A DNA stretch of 64,000 bases from Blastococcus sp. CT_GayMR19. Lineage in GTDB: Bacteria > Actinomycetota > Actinomycetes > Mycobacteriales > Geodermatophilaceae. Every line of letters begins with the position of its first letter. The first letter of the stretch is position 1. The translations under genes were made by a program, and so were the position numbers. Below the pieces are notes generated by a model. It made no database searches and was not told where the DNA came from. It worked only from the letters and a program-made list of their open reading frames with translations. Location of the stretch: the NCBI RefSeq assembly GCF_004570385.1, contig NZ_SPQL01000006.1, positions 124,001-188,000 of the forward strand. Direction: 5' to 3'. Positions 17,403-25,186 of the stretch are shown here, piece by piece.

Positions 17403-17837
17403 ATGACGATCCAGGTGCTCAACGGCCCGAACCTCGGCCGGCTCGGTCTCCGCGAGCCGGAGAAGTACGGCACGACCACCTACGCCGAGCTCGTGGCACT
17501 GGTGGAGGCGACGGGGCGTGACATGGGCGTCGAGGTGCAGGTCCGCCAGACCGACGACGAGGGCGAGATGCTGCGCTGGGTCCACGCGGCGTCCGACGCG
17601 GCCGACCCCGTGCTCATCAACCCCGGAGGCTGGTCGCACACGTCCGTGGCGCTGCGGGACGCCCTGGCGGGGCTCAACGCGCCCCTGATCGAGGTGCACA
17701 TCACCAACATCCACGCCCGCGAGGAGTTCCGGCACCACTCCTACGTCTCGGGCGTCGCGGACGGCGTCATCGCGGGCCTCGGCGTCAGCGGCTACATCCT
17801 GGCGCTGGGATGGCTCGCGCAGCAGGGCGTCCGGTGA
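17403..17837 (+). CDS. aroQ: 3-dehydroquinate dehydratase, type II
   Basis: 144 aa, the normal size of the dodecameric type II enzyme. The N-terminal signature [17 protein letters not shown] contains the active-site loop with its arginine and tyrosine; [18 protein letters not shown] and [18 protein letters not shown] complete the active site. The preceding AAGGAG (17393-17398) is a good ribosome binding site. The stop overlaps the pepQ GTG (GTGA at 17834). Confidence 0.96.
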   Translation: MTIQVLNGPNLGRLGLREPEKYGTTTYAELVALVEATGRDMGVEVQVRQTDDEGEMLRWVHAASDAADPVLINPGGWSHTSVALRDALAGLNAPLIEVHITNIHAREEFRHHSYVSGVADGVIAGLGVSGYILALGWLAQQGVR

Positions 17838-18961
17838 GCACGGCCGGGGTGGGGTCGGTGGACCGCAGAGCCGATCGGCGGGACGCGCTGCGGGCCACCG
17901 CAGCCCGGCAGGGGCTGGACGCCGTCCTGGTGACGAATCTGCTCAACGTCCGCTACCTGACCGGCTTCACCGGCTCCAACGGCGCGCTGCTGGTGCGCAC
18001 CGACGGCGGCGACCTGTTCGGGACCGACGGCCGGTACACCACCCAGGCCGGCACCCAGGTGCCCGACGTGGAGCTGATCGTGGACCGCGGCACCGTCCCG
18101 GCGCTCGCCCGCGAGGCCGTACGCCGCGGCGTCGGCCGGCTCGGCTACGAGTCCCACGACCTCACGGTCGACGGCCTGGTCGGCCTCGAGAAGGTCCTCA
18201 CCGCGGCGGCCGACGGGGGAGCGGTACCCGAGCTGACCTCGATCCGCCGGGCGGTGGAGGCGCTGCGCGCGATCAAGGACGACGACGAGATCGAGGCGCT
18301 GCGCCGCGCCTGCGCCGTGGCCGACCAGGCGCTCGCCGAGCTCGTGGCCGAGGGTGCCCTGCGGCCCGGCCGAACGGAGCTGCAGGTGGGCCGGGAGCTC
18401 GACGCCCGGATGCTGCAGCTCGGTGCCGAGGCGCCGTCGTTCGAGACGATCGTCGCCGCCGGCGCCAACTCCGCGATCCCGCACCACCGGCCCGACGCGA
18501 CCGTGCTGGCCGACGGCGACTTCCTCAAGCTCGACTTCGGCGCGACGGTGGACGGCTACCACTCCGACATGACCCGCACCGTCGTCCTGGGTCGTGCGGC
18601 CGATTGGCAGCGGGAGATCTACGAGCTCGTCGCGGCGTCCCAGGCCGCGGGGCGGGCCGCTCTGGAGGTCGGCGCCGACGTCGTCGCGATCGACGGGGCC
18701 TCGCGCGAGGTGATCGTCGCGGCTGGTCACGGCGAGCACTTCACCCACGGCCTCGGCCACGGTGTGGGCCTGGAGATCCACGAGGCGCCGGGTATCGGGC
18801 CGCTGGGCGCGGGTACCCTGGCTGCCGGCATGGCCGTCACCGTGGAGCCGGGCGTCTACCTACCCGGACGCGGCGGTGTCCGGATCGAGGACACGCTGAT
18901 CGTCACGGACGACGCGCCCGAACTGTTGACCCTCACGAGCAAGGAACTGCTGGTTCTCTAG
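17834..18961 (+). CDS. pepQ: Xaa-Pro peptidase, M24 family
   Basis: 375 aa. The GTG at 17834 overlaps the aroQ stop; an in-frame start 24 bp upstream exists but would overlap aroQ further. The N-terminal creatinase-like domain is followed by the pita-bread M24 domain, with metal ligands visible in [19 protein letters not shown] (two Asp), [16 protein letters not shown] (His), [11 protein letters not shown] (Glu) and [11 protein letters not shown] (Glu). It probably removes N-terminal residues before proline. It lies directly before efp, the common actinobacterial order. Confidence 0.92.
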   Translation: MSTAGVGSVDRRADRRDALRATAARQGLDAVLVTNLLNVRYLTGFTGSNGALLVRTDGGDLFGTDGRYTTQAGTQVPDVELIVDRGTVPALAREAVRRGVGRLGYESHDLTVDGLVGLEKVLTAAADGGAVPELTSIRRAVEALRAIKDDDEIEALRRACAVADQALAELVAEGALRPGRTELQVGRELDARMLQLGAEAPSFETIVAAGANSAIPHHRPDATVLADGDFLKLDFGATVDGYHSDMTRTVVLGRAADWQREIYELVAASQAAGRAALEVGADVVAIDGASREVIVAAGHGEHFTHGLGHGVGLEIHEAPGIGPLGAGTLAAGMAVTVEPGVYLPGRGGVRIEDTLIVTDDAPELLTLTSKELLVL

Positions 18962-19522
18962 ATGGCTACCACCAACGACCTGAAGAACGGCATCGTCCTC
19001 AACCTGGACGGTCAGCTCTGGACCGTCACCGACTTCCAGCACGTGAAGCCGGGCAAGGGCGGCGCGTTCGTGCGGACGACGCTGAAGAACGTGCTCTCGG
19101 GCAAGGTCGTCGACAAGACGTTCAACGCCGGCACCAAGGTGGAGACGGCCAACGTCGACAAGCGGTCGATGACCTACCTGTACAAGGACGGCACCGACTT
19201 CGTCTTCATGGACGGCGACACCTACGACCAGATCCACGTCTCGGCCCAGACCGTCGGCGGGGGTGCCGACTACCTCCTGGAGAACACCGAGGTCGTCGTC
19301 GCCGTGCACGACAACGTGCCGCTCTACGTCGAGCTGCCGGTGACCCTCGAGCTCGTCGTCCAGCACACCGACCCGGGCCTGCAGGGCGACCGCTCGACCG
19401 GCGGTACCAAGCCCGCGACGCTGGAGACCGGCGCCCAGATCCAGGTGCCGTTGTTCATCACGACCGGCGAGAAGCTCAAGGTCGACACCCGCGACGGCCG
19501 GTACCTCGGCCGCGTCAACTGA
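18962..19522 (+). CDS. efp: translation elongation factor P
   Basis: 186 aa, three beta-barrel (KOW plus two OB) domains. EF-P relieves ribosome stalling at polyproline. The domain I loop reads [10 protein letters not shown] with the tip lysine at K32. The ending [19 protein letters not shown] is near-identical to other actinobacterial EF-Ps. The ATG follows the pepQ TAG with no gap. The loop is PGKGG and not the PGKGP recalled for Corynebacterium and Streptomyces EF-P. Confidence 0.97.
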   Translation: MATTNDLKNGIVLNLDGQLWTVTDFQHVKPGKGGAFVRTTLKNVLSGKVVDKTFNAGTKVETANVDKRSMTYLYKDGTDFVFMDGDTYDQIHVSAQTVGGGADYLLENTEVVVAVHDNVPLYVELPVTLELVVQHTDPGLQGDRSTGGTKPATLETGAQIQVPLFITTGEKLKVDTRDGRYLGRVN

Positions 19523-19539
19523 AGTCCCGGTAGCTGCAC

Positions 19540-19947
19540 ATGGCCGCACGGTCCAAGGCGAGGAAGCGGGCCGTCGACGTCCTCTACGAGGCCGACATCC
19601 GCAGCGGGGACCCGCTGACGCTGTTGCGCGAGCGGCTGGCCGACGAGACGCAGCCGGTGCACGAGCACACCGTCCGGCTGGTCGAGGGGGTCGCCGAGCA
19701 CGCGGTGCGCATCGACGCGCTGATCGACGCGCACGCGTCGAACTGGTCGATCGACCGGCTGCCCGACGTCGACCGGGCGATCCTGCGGATGGCCGTCTTC
19801 GAGCTGCTGTGGGCCGACGACGTCCCCGACGCCGTCGTCATCGACGAGGCGGTCGAGCTGGCCAAGGTGCTGTCGACCGACGACTCGCCGGCCTACGTGA
19901 ACGGCGTGCTCGGTGCGATCCTGGCGGCCGAGGTCCCGACCGCCTGA
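19540..19947 (+). CDS. nusB: transcription antitermination factor NusB
   Basis: 135 aa all-helical RNA-binding protein that works with NusE/S10 in rRNA antitermination. Seen: N-terminal ARSKARKRAVDVLYEADIR, the central NWSIDRLPDVDRAILRMAVFELLW, and VIDEAVELAKVLSTDDSPAYVNGVLG at the end, all typical. It is the last gene of the aro-pepQ-efp-nusB block and is followed by two strong hairpins. Confidence 0.96.
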   Translation: MAARSKARKRAVDVLYEADIRSGDPLTLLRERLADETQPVHEHTVRLVEGVAEHAVRIDALIDAHASNWSIDRLPDVDRAILRMAVFELLWADDVPDAVVIDEAVELAKVLSTDDSPAYVNGVLGAILAAEVPTA

Positions 19948-19976
19948 GGCGCCGCGACGCGCGTCCCCGTTGCGTA

Positions 19977-20015
19977 GAAAAGGACCTGTCCGAGCCCCCG
20001 GACAGGTCCTCTTCT
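19977..20015 (+). terminator. Hairpin terminator downstream of nusB
   Basis: A perfect 12-bp stem (19981-19992 with 19999-20010) with the 6-nt loop AGCCCC, extended by AGAAA on one side and CTTCT on the other. The mixed A/T flanks could make it work in both directions. It lies 33 bp after the nusB stop. Confidence 0.8.
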
Positions 20016-20115
20016 GCGCAATCGCCGGCGATCGGTTGTGCGCTCAGCGGGGTCTCCCGGCCGCTGATGCCCCGGTACGTGCACAATCGCGCGCGCCCTC
20101 GGCTGGGGCGAACGC

Positions 20116-20152
20116 AGGAGGCTCCGTCCGCATGCTGCGGACGGAGCCTCCT
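20116..20152 (-). terminator. Hairpin terminator downstream of bldD
   Basis: A perfect 15-bp stem (20116-20130 with 20138-20152) with a 7-nt loop, 14 bp beyond the bldD stop on the minus strand. There is no U-tract. Between convergent nusB and bldD it pairs with the first hairpin to separate the two transcription units. Confidence 0.75.
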
Positions 20153-20166
20153 CGGACGTTGCTGAG

Positions 20167-20724
20167 TCAGCGCGGGGCGCGGCGGCGCTCCCAGTTGGGG
20201 TCGAGCTCGTCGTCCTCCAGCAGGTCGTCGCCGCCCGTGCTGACGATGCCCTCCATGCCGGGGGAGAGCACCCCCCACTCGATGAGCCGGGTGGTCAGCT
20301 CGTCGGGGCTCATGTCGTAGATGATCGCGAGCGACTTGAGGTCCTCGGTGCGAATGGAGAGGACCTTGCCGTTGTAGTCGTGCCGCTGCGCCTGGATGGT
20401 CGAGGCGTATCGGGCGAGCGGGCCGGCCTCGTCGGCGGGCAGGGAGCCCAGCGACTCGAGGTTCAGCACGATCTTGGTGCTGGTGGTCACCGCGGAGCTG
20501 GGCCGCGGGTCGGGGAGCAGTTCGGAGACCGGCACGCCGTAGAACACCGCGAGCTCGGAGAGCCGCTGCACGGTGACGGCGCGGTCGCCGCGTTCGTAGG
20601 AGCCGACGACCACTGCCTTCCAGCGGCCGTGCGACTTGTCCTCCACGCCCTGCAGGGAGAGGCCCTGCTGGTTACGGATGGCGCGGAGCCGGGCGCCGAG
20701 TGCCCGCGAATAGTCGGTGCTCAT
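20167..20724 (-). CDS. bldD: developmental transcription regulator BldD
   Basis: 185 aa. This start gives [10 protein letters not shown], aligning residue for residue with Streptomyces BldD; the frame is open to a GTG at 20775, which would add 17 residues. The XRE-type helix-turn-helix domain is residues 5-70 ([20 protein letters not shown], then [15 protein letters not shown]). The C-terminal domain holds the cyclic-di-GMP motif RxD-x8-RxxD at R114, D116, R125 and D128. In Streptomyces, c-di-GMP-bound BldD represses sporulation genes; here the targets are unknown. It is divergent from pyrR. Confidence 0.93.
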   Translation of the reverse strand: MSTDYSRALGARLRAIRNQQGLSLQGVEDKSHGRWKAVVVGSYERGDRAVTVQRLSELAVFYGVPVSELLPDPRPSSAVTTSTKIVLNLESLGSLPADEAGPLARYASTIQAQRHDYNGKVLSIRTEDLKSLAIIYDMSPDELTTRLIEWGVLSPGMEGIVSTGGDDLLEDDELDPNWERRRAPR

Positions 20725-20933
20725 CGCTGCATGCTCACTGTCCGTCGTCTCGTATGGGTCCTGTTGGTCACTCACCGTACTGGTCGGGCCCGACGCGCAA
20801 CAGGCGGATGCTCCCCTCGGGCTCGGTAACCGAGATGCGACCCTTCGTGGTCGAGCCGATCGCTGCCTGCGTCTGGACGGGTGCGCGCAGTGGATCGGGG
20901 CCCGTGCAGTACCGTCGTCCGCGGTCCGAAATC
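20725..20933. promoter_or_regulatory. bldD-pyrR divergent promoter region
   Basis: About 200 bp upstream of both genes. It must hold both promoters, but no -35/-10 pair is convincing. A 13-bp inverted repeat (CTCGGTAACCGAG, 20822-20834) could be an operator. No exact BldD box (GTNAC-N4-GTNAC) was found; GTCACTCACCGTAC at 20767-20780 is close but has one base too many. Confidence 0.35.
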
Positions 20934-20972
20934 ACTCCTTTAACGACCCGTCCAGTGAGGCGGGGAAGGAGG
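20934..20972 (+). promoter_or_regulatory. PyrR-binding RNA hairpin that covers the pyrR Shine-Dalgarno sequence
   Basis: CTCCTT (20935-20940) can pair with AAGGAG (20966-20971), the Shine-Dalgarno sequence of pyrR. Above an internal bulge (TAACGA), CCCG (20947-20950) pairs with CGGG (20961-20964), and the top carries TCCAGTGAGG, matching the PyrR recognition loop UCCNGNGAGG. The shape is that of a PyrR site used for translational repression, as reported in Mycobacterium smegmatis: PyrR with UMP would hold the hairpin closed and shut off the operon. Confidence 0.8.
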
Positions 20973-20976
20973 CCAC

Positions 20977-21663
20977 ATGGCCAGCTCGACCCAGCCTGCC
21001 CGGATTCCGGGCGGCACCGACGCGCCGAAGCCCGGCACCCCAGCCGCCGGGGGTGTGCTCCTCTCCGCCGGCGACGTCGGCCGCGTGGTCGACCGCATGG
21101 CGCACCAGCTCATCGAGCGGGCCGCCACCACGGACCCGGGCGCTGCGGACGGCGGACTCTCCGCGCTCGTCCTCGTGGGCATCCCGACGCGCGGCGCCCC
21201 CCTGGCCCGTCGGCTCGCCGCCCGGATCGAGGCCTTCTCCGGCACCCGGGTCGACGTCGGAACGGTCGACATCACGCTCTACCGCGACGACCTACGGCGG
21301 CGCGGAGTGCGGGCGCTGGAGCCCACGCTGCTGCCCGATGCGGGCATCGACGACCGCCTCGTCGTCCTCGTCGACGACGTCCTCTACTCCGGCCGGTCCG
21401 TGCGCGCCGCCCTCGACGCCCTGCGCGACCTCGGGCGACCGAAGGCGGTGCAGCTGGCGGTGCTGGTCGACCGTGGCCACCGGGAGCTGCCGATCCGGGC
21501 CGACTTCGTGGGCAAGAACGTCCCGACGTCGCGCATTCAGCAGGTGCGCGTGCACCTGACCGAGATCGACGGCACCGACGAGGTCCTGGTCACGGAGGGG
21601 GACGGCCTGGGCACGGGAGCGAGGAGCGGAGCGACCCGCGGGAGCGAAGGGGAGGCAGAGTGA
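20977..21663 (+). CDS. pyrR: pyr operon regulator PyrR / uracil phosphoribosyltransferase
   Basis: 228 aa, longer than the usual 180-190. The fold is a type I phosphoribosyltransferase with the PRPP loop [18 protein letters not shown] (about residues 128-145) and the PyrR-typical [12 protein letters not shown]. The N-terminal 35 residues are an Ala/Pro-rich extension, and the last 20 or so (after LVTEGDGLG) are encoded by a copy of the junction repeat, so they are unlikely to be part of the fold. The ATG has a perfect AAGGAGG 4 bp upstream, inside the regulatory hairpin. The stop overlaps the pyrB GTG. Confidence 0.93.
   Translation: MASSTQPARIPGGTDAPKPGTPAAGGVLLSAGDVGRVVDRMAHQLIERAATTDPGAADGGLSALVLVGIPTRGAPLARRLAARIEAFSGTRVDVGTVDITLYRDDLRRRGVRALEPTLLPDAGIDDRLVVLVDDVLYSGRSVRAALDALRDLGRPKAVQLAVLVDRGHRELPIRADFVGKNVPTSRIQQVRVHLTEIDGTDEVLVTEGDGLGTGARSGATRGSEGEAE
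21617..21660 (+). repeat. Junction repeat copy inside the 3' end of pyrR
   Basis: GGGAGCGAGGAGCGGAGCGA and a following GGGAGCGAAGGGGAGG match the core of the dispersed junction repeat. It is translated as the PyrR C-terminal tail ([15 protein letters not shown]) and runs up to the GTGA at which pyrB starts. Confidence 0.75.
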
Positions 21664-22580
21664 AGCGCCACCTGCTGGAGGCCGCGGACCTGGACCGCGC
21701 CGACGCCACGCTGGTACTGGACACCGCGGCGCAGATCGACGCCGCGCTGGCCGGGCGCGAGGTGAAGAAGCTGCCCACCCTGCGCGGCCGCACGGTGGTG
21801 AACCTGTTCTTCGAGGACTCCACCCGCACGCGCATCTCCTTCGAGCTCGCGGCCAAGCGGCTCTCCGCCGACGTCATCAACTTCTCGGCCAAGGGCAGCA
21901 GCGTGTCAAAGGGCGAGAGCCTCAAGGACACCGCGCTCACCCTCGAGGCCATGGGCAGCGACGCGATCGTCGTCCGGCACCACGCCTCCGGGGCGCCGCA
22001 CCGCCTGGCCTCCTGGGTCAAGGGCAGCGTGGTCAACGCCGGCGACGGGACGCACGAGCACCCCACCCAGGCGCTGCTCGACGCGTACACGATCCGGCAG
22101 CGCCTCGGGCGGCTCGAGGGCGTCCGGGTCGCGCTCGTCGGCGACGTGCTGCACAGCCGGGTCGCCCGGTCCAACGTCGGCCTGCTGCACACCCTCGGCG
22201 CCGAGGTCACCGTTGTCGCGCCGCCCACGCTGGTGCCGGTCGGCGTCGGCAGCTGGCCGGTCGAGGTCAGCTACGACCTGGACGCCGTCCTGCCCAAGGC
22301 CGACGTCGTGATGATGCTGCGCGTCCAGGCCGAGCGGATGACCGCCTCGTTCTTCCCCAGCGCCCGCGAGTACAGCCGCCGGTACGGACTCGACGCCCGC
22401 CGGATGGCCACCCTCCCCGACGACGCGATCGTCATGCATCCCGGCCCGATGAACCGCGGGATGGAGATCGCCGCCGAGGTGGCCGACTCCGTCCGCTCCA
22501 CGATCGTCGAGCAGGTCGGCAATGGGGTCTCCGTGCGCATGGCCGTGCTCTACCTGCTGCTGGGGGGGCGGAGCGAGTGA
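21660..22580 (+). CDS. pyrB: aspartate carbamoyltransferase catalytic subunit
   Basis: 306 aa. The GTG at 21660 overlaps the pyrR stop (GTGA). It condenses carbamoyl phosphate and aspartate, the committed pyrimidine step. Key motifs: carbamoyl-phosphate loop [31 protein letters not shown] with the lysine of the 80s loop, [26 protein letters not shown], and [11 protein letters not shown]. No regulatory pyrI follows. A run of seven G (22562-22568) lies near the 3' end, and the stop TGA is the start of a junction repeat. Confidence 0.96.
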   Translation: MKRHLLEAADLDRADATLVLDTAAQIDAALAGREVKKLPTLRGRTVVNLFFEDSTRTRISFELAAKRLSADVINFSAKGSSVSKGESLKDTALTLEAMGSDAIVVRHHASGAPHRLASWVKGSVVNAGDGTHEHPTQALLDAYTIRQRLGRLEGVRVALVGDVLHSRVARSNVGLLHTLGAEVTVVAPPTLVPVGVGSWPVEVSYDLDAVLPKADVVMMLRVQAERMTASFFPSAREYSRRYGLDARRMATLPDDAIVMHPGPMNRGMEIAAEVADSVRSTIVEQVGNGVSVRMAVLYLLLGGRSE

Positions 22581-22640
22581 GCATCGCAGCGAGCGCCAGC
22601 GAGCGAGGAGCGGAGCGAGTGACGAGCGGAGCGAGTGTGG
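22566..22640. repeat. Junction repeat copy between pyrB and pyrC
   Basis: Positions 22577-22619 repeat the 43-bp unit seen at 400-442 with one mismatch, flanked by extra GCGGAGCGAG units on both sides. The pyrB stop codon (22578-22580) lies in its first bases. The pyrC ribosome binding site GGGGAG (22643-22648) follows directly. Confidence 0.88.
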
Positions 22641-22653
22641 ACGGGGAGCCCGC

Positions 22654-23943
22654 ATGACGAACTACCTGATCAAGGGCGCGAAGCCCTACGGCGGCGAGGC
22701 CGCCGACATCTTCCTCAAGGACGGCCGGATCGCCTCGATCGGCGAGCACCTGCGGGTGCCGGGCGCCGACGTGATCGACGCCGCCGGCCTGGTCGCACTG
22801 CCCGGCCTGGTCGACCTGCACACCCACCTGCGCGAGCCCGGCCGGGAGGACGCCGAGACCGTCGAGACCGGCAGCCGGGCGGCCGCGCTGGGCGGGTTCA
22901 CCGCTGTGCACGCCATGGCCAACACCGACCCGGTCGCCGACACCGCCGGCGTCGTCGAGCAGGTCTGGCGGCTGGGCCAGCAGGCCGGCCTGGTGGACGT
23001 CGTCCCGGTCGGCGCCGTGACCGTCGGCCTCAAGGGCGAGCGGCTGGCCGAGCTCGGCGCCATGGCCGACTCCGCGGCCCGGGTCCGCGTCTTCTCCGAC
23101 GACGGGATGTGCGTGAGCGACCCGGCGCTGATGCGCCGCGCGCTGGAGTACGTGAAGGCCTTCGACGGCGTCGTCGCCCAGCACGCCGAGGAGCCGCGGC
23201 TCACCGTCGGCGCGCAGATGCACGAGGGCGACCGGTCGGCGCGGCTCGGGCTCGCGGGCTGGCCGGCCGCGGCCGAGGAGGCGATCATCGCCCGCGACGT
23301 CCTGCTGGCGGGGCACGTCGGCGCCCGCCTGCACGTCTGCCACGTGTCGACGGCGGGCTCGGTCGAGCTGCTGCGCTGGGCGAAGGCGCGCGGCGTCCAG
23401 GTCACCGCCGAGGTCACCCCGCACCATCTGCTCCTCACCGACGCCTGCGCGGAGGGCTACGACCCGGTCTTCAAGGTCAACCCCCCGCTGCGGACGGCCG
23501 AGGACGTGGCCGCCCTCCGGGCCGGGCTGGCCGACGGGACCATCGACGCCGTCGCCACCGACCACGCCCCGCACGCCGTGGAGGACAAGGAGAGCGAGTG
23601 GGCCGCGGCCCGGCCAGGGATGCTCGGGCTGGAGCAGGCGCTGTCCGTCGTCGTCGAGACGATGGTCGAGACCGGGCTGCTCGACTGGGCCGGCGTGGCC
23701 GATCGCATGTCGGTGCGCCCGGCGGTCATCGGCCGGCTCACCGAGCAGGGCCGCCCGCTCGCCCCCGGCGAGCCGGCCAACCTGCTGCTGCTGGATCCCT
23801 CCACCCGGGCCACCGTCGACCCGGCCGCGCTGGCCAGCCGCAGCCGCAACAGCCCCTATGCCGGCCGGGAGCTCCCCGGCCGGGTGGTCGCGACCTTCCT
23901 GCGGGGCGTCCCGACCGTGCTCGACGGAAAGGCGCAGAAGTGA
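22654..23943 (+). CDS. pyrC: dihydroorotase
   Basis: 429 aa, the longer class I (Bacillus/actinobacterial) dihydroorotase. The ATG at 22654 gives the normal N-terminus [13 protein letters not shown] and has GGGGAG 5 bp upstream; earlier in-frame starts would be inside the repeat. Metal and catalytic motifs: [13 protein letters not shown] (HxH), [23 protein letters not shown] (His), [11 protein letters not shown] (His) and ATDHAPH (Asp). It cyclises carbamoyl aspartate to dihydroorotate. Confidence 0.95.
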   Translation: MTNYLIKGAKPYGGEAADIFLKDGRIASIGEHLRVPGADVIDAAGLVALPGLVDLHTHLREPGREDAETVETGSRAAALGGFTAVHAMANTDPVADTAGVVEQVWRLGQQAGLVDVVPVGAVTVGLKGERLAELGAMADSAARVRVFSDDGMCVSDPALMRRALEYVKAFDGVVAQHAEEPRLTVGAQMHEGDRSARLGLAGWPAAAEEAIIARDVLLAGHVGARLHVCHVSTAGSVELLRWAKARGVQVTAEVTPHHLLLTDACAEGYDPVFKVNPPLRTAEDVAALRAGLADGTIDAVATDHAPHAVEDKESEWAAARPGMLGLEQALSVVVETMVETGLLDWAGVADRMSVRPAVIGRLTEQGRPLAPGEPANLLLLDPSTRATVDPAALASRSRNSPYAGRELPGRVVATFLRGVPTVLDGKAQK

Positions 23944-23959
23944 GGAACGAACACGACGG

Positions 23960-24006
23960 GCGAGTGAGCATCGCAGCGAGGTCTGCGAGCGAGGAGCGGA
24001 GCGAGT
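23960..24006. repeat. Junction repeat copy between pyrC and carA
   Basis: 23964-24005 is a 42-bp version of the same unit, in which CGCCAGC of the other copies is replaced by GTCTGC. It fills most of the 76-bp gap. The carA ribosome binding site GGAGGGGAG (24009-24017) follows its end. Confidence 0.88.
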
Positions 24007-24019
24007 CCGGAGGGGAGCA

Positions 24020-25186
24020 ATGAGCAACGCGATCCTCGTGCTCGAGGACGGGCGGACGTTCCGGGGCGACTCCTACGGCGCGACCGGGACGACGGTCGGC
24101 GAGGCGGTCTTCTCCACCGGCATGACCGGCTACCAGGAGACGCTGACCGACCCGAGCTACCACCGCCAGGTCGTCGTCATGACCGCCCCGCACATCGGCA
24201 ACACCGGCGTGAACGGCGAGGACGACGAGAGCAGCCGGATGTGGGTCGCCGGATTCGTGGTCCGCGACCCCGCCCGCCGCCCCGCCAACTGGCGGTCGAC
24301 CGGCAGCCTGGACGACGAGCTCGTCCGGCAGGGCGTGGTCGGGATCAGCGGCATCGACACCCGCGCCCTGACCCGGCACCTGCGCGACCGCGGCGCCATG
24401 CGGGTGGGCATCACCAGCGAGCACACGGACGCCGACCGGCTGCTGGCCGAGGTGCGCGCGGCCGAGAGCATGGTGGGTGCGGACCTCGCGCCGCAGGTGA
24501 GCGCGGAGTCGGCCTACGTCGTCCCGGCGGTGGGGGAGAAGCGGTACACGATCTCCGCCCTCGACCTCGGCATCAAGACCGCGACCCCGCGGCACCTGGC
24601 CGAGCTCGGCGTCGAGACGCACGTGCTGCCCGCCACCGCGACCGCGGCGGACCTCCTGGCAGCCGGCCCCGACGGCGTCTTCCTCTCCAACGGTCCGGGC
24701 GACCCGGCCGCCGCCGACTACGCCGTCGAGGCGGTGAGGGGCGTGCTCGACGCGCGCCGGCCGCTGTTCGGCATCTGCTTCGGCAACCAGATCCTCGGCC
24801 GCGCGCTGGGCCTGGGCACGTACAAGCTGCGCTTCGGCCACCGCGGGCTCAACCAGCCGGTGCTCGACCGCGTGAGCGGCACCGTCCGGGTGACCAGCCA
24901 CAACCACGGCTTCGCCGTCGACGCACCGCTCGACCGGGCCACCGACACCCCGTACGGCCGGGTCGAGGTCAGCCACGTCGGCCTGAACGACGACGTCGTC
25001 GAGGGGCTGCGCTGCCTCGACGTCCCCGCGTTCAGCGTGCAGTTCCACCCGGAGGCCGCAGCCGGGCCGCACGACGCGGCGCCGCTCTTCCAGCGGTTCG
25101 TGGACCTCATGGACAGCGCGCGGGGGAGCGGCGACGCGGTCAGCCCACCGCCCGTCGTGGAGCACAGCACGGGGGAGAAGCTCTGA
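24020..25186 (+). CDS. carA: carbamoyl-phosphate synthase small (glutaminase) subunit
   Basis: 388 aa. The ATG at 24020 follows a strong GGAGGGGAG and gives the standard start [19 protein letters not shown]. The N-terminal CPSase_sm domain is followed by a class I glutamine amidotransferase with the nucleophile in [11 protein letters not shown], the SHNHGFAVD segment and the catalytic His/Glu in VQFHPEA. It supplies ammonia to CarB. The stop overlaps the carB start by one base (TGATG). Confidence 0.96.
   Translation: MSNAILVLEDGRTFRGDSYGATGTTVGEAVFSTGMTGYQETLTDPSYHRQVVVMTAPHIGNTGVNGEDDESSRMWVAGFVVRDPARRPANWRSTGSLDDELVRQGVVGISGIDTRALTRHLRDRGAMRVGITSEHTDADRLLAEVRAAESMVGADLAPQVSAESAYVVPAVGEKRYTISALDLGIKTATPRHLAELGVETHVLPATATAADLLAAGPDGVFLSNGPGDPAAADYAVEAVRGVLDARRPLFGICFGNQILGRALGLGTYKLRFGHRGLNQPVLDRVSGTVRVTSHNHGFAVDAPLDRATDTPYGRVEVSHVGLNDDVVEGLRCLDVPAFSVQFHPEAAAGPHDAAPLFQRFVDLMDSARGSGDAVSPPPVVEHSTGEKL

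Noticed and set aside
20767-20780. BldD operator candidate GTCACTCACCGTAC
   Set aside because: Half-sites are separated by one base too many for GTNAC-N4-GTNAC.
22561-22568. Seven-G run near the end of pyrB as a programmed frameshift site
   Set aside because: The zero frame gives a normal-length protein with a correct C-terminus, and no alternative product is plausible.
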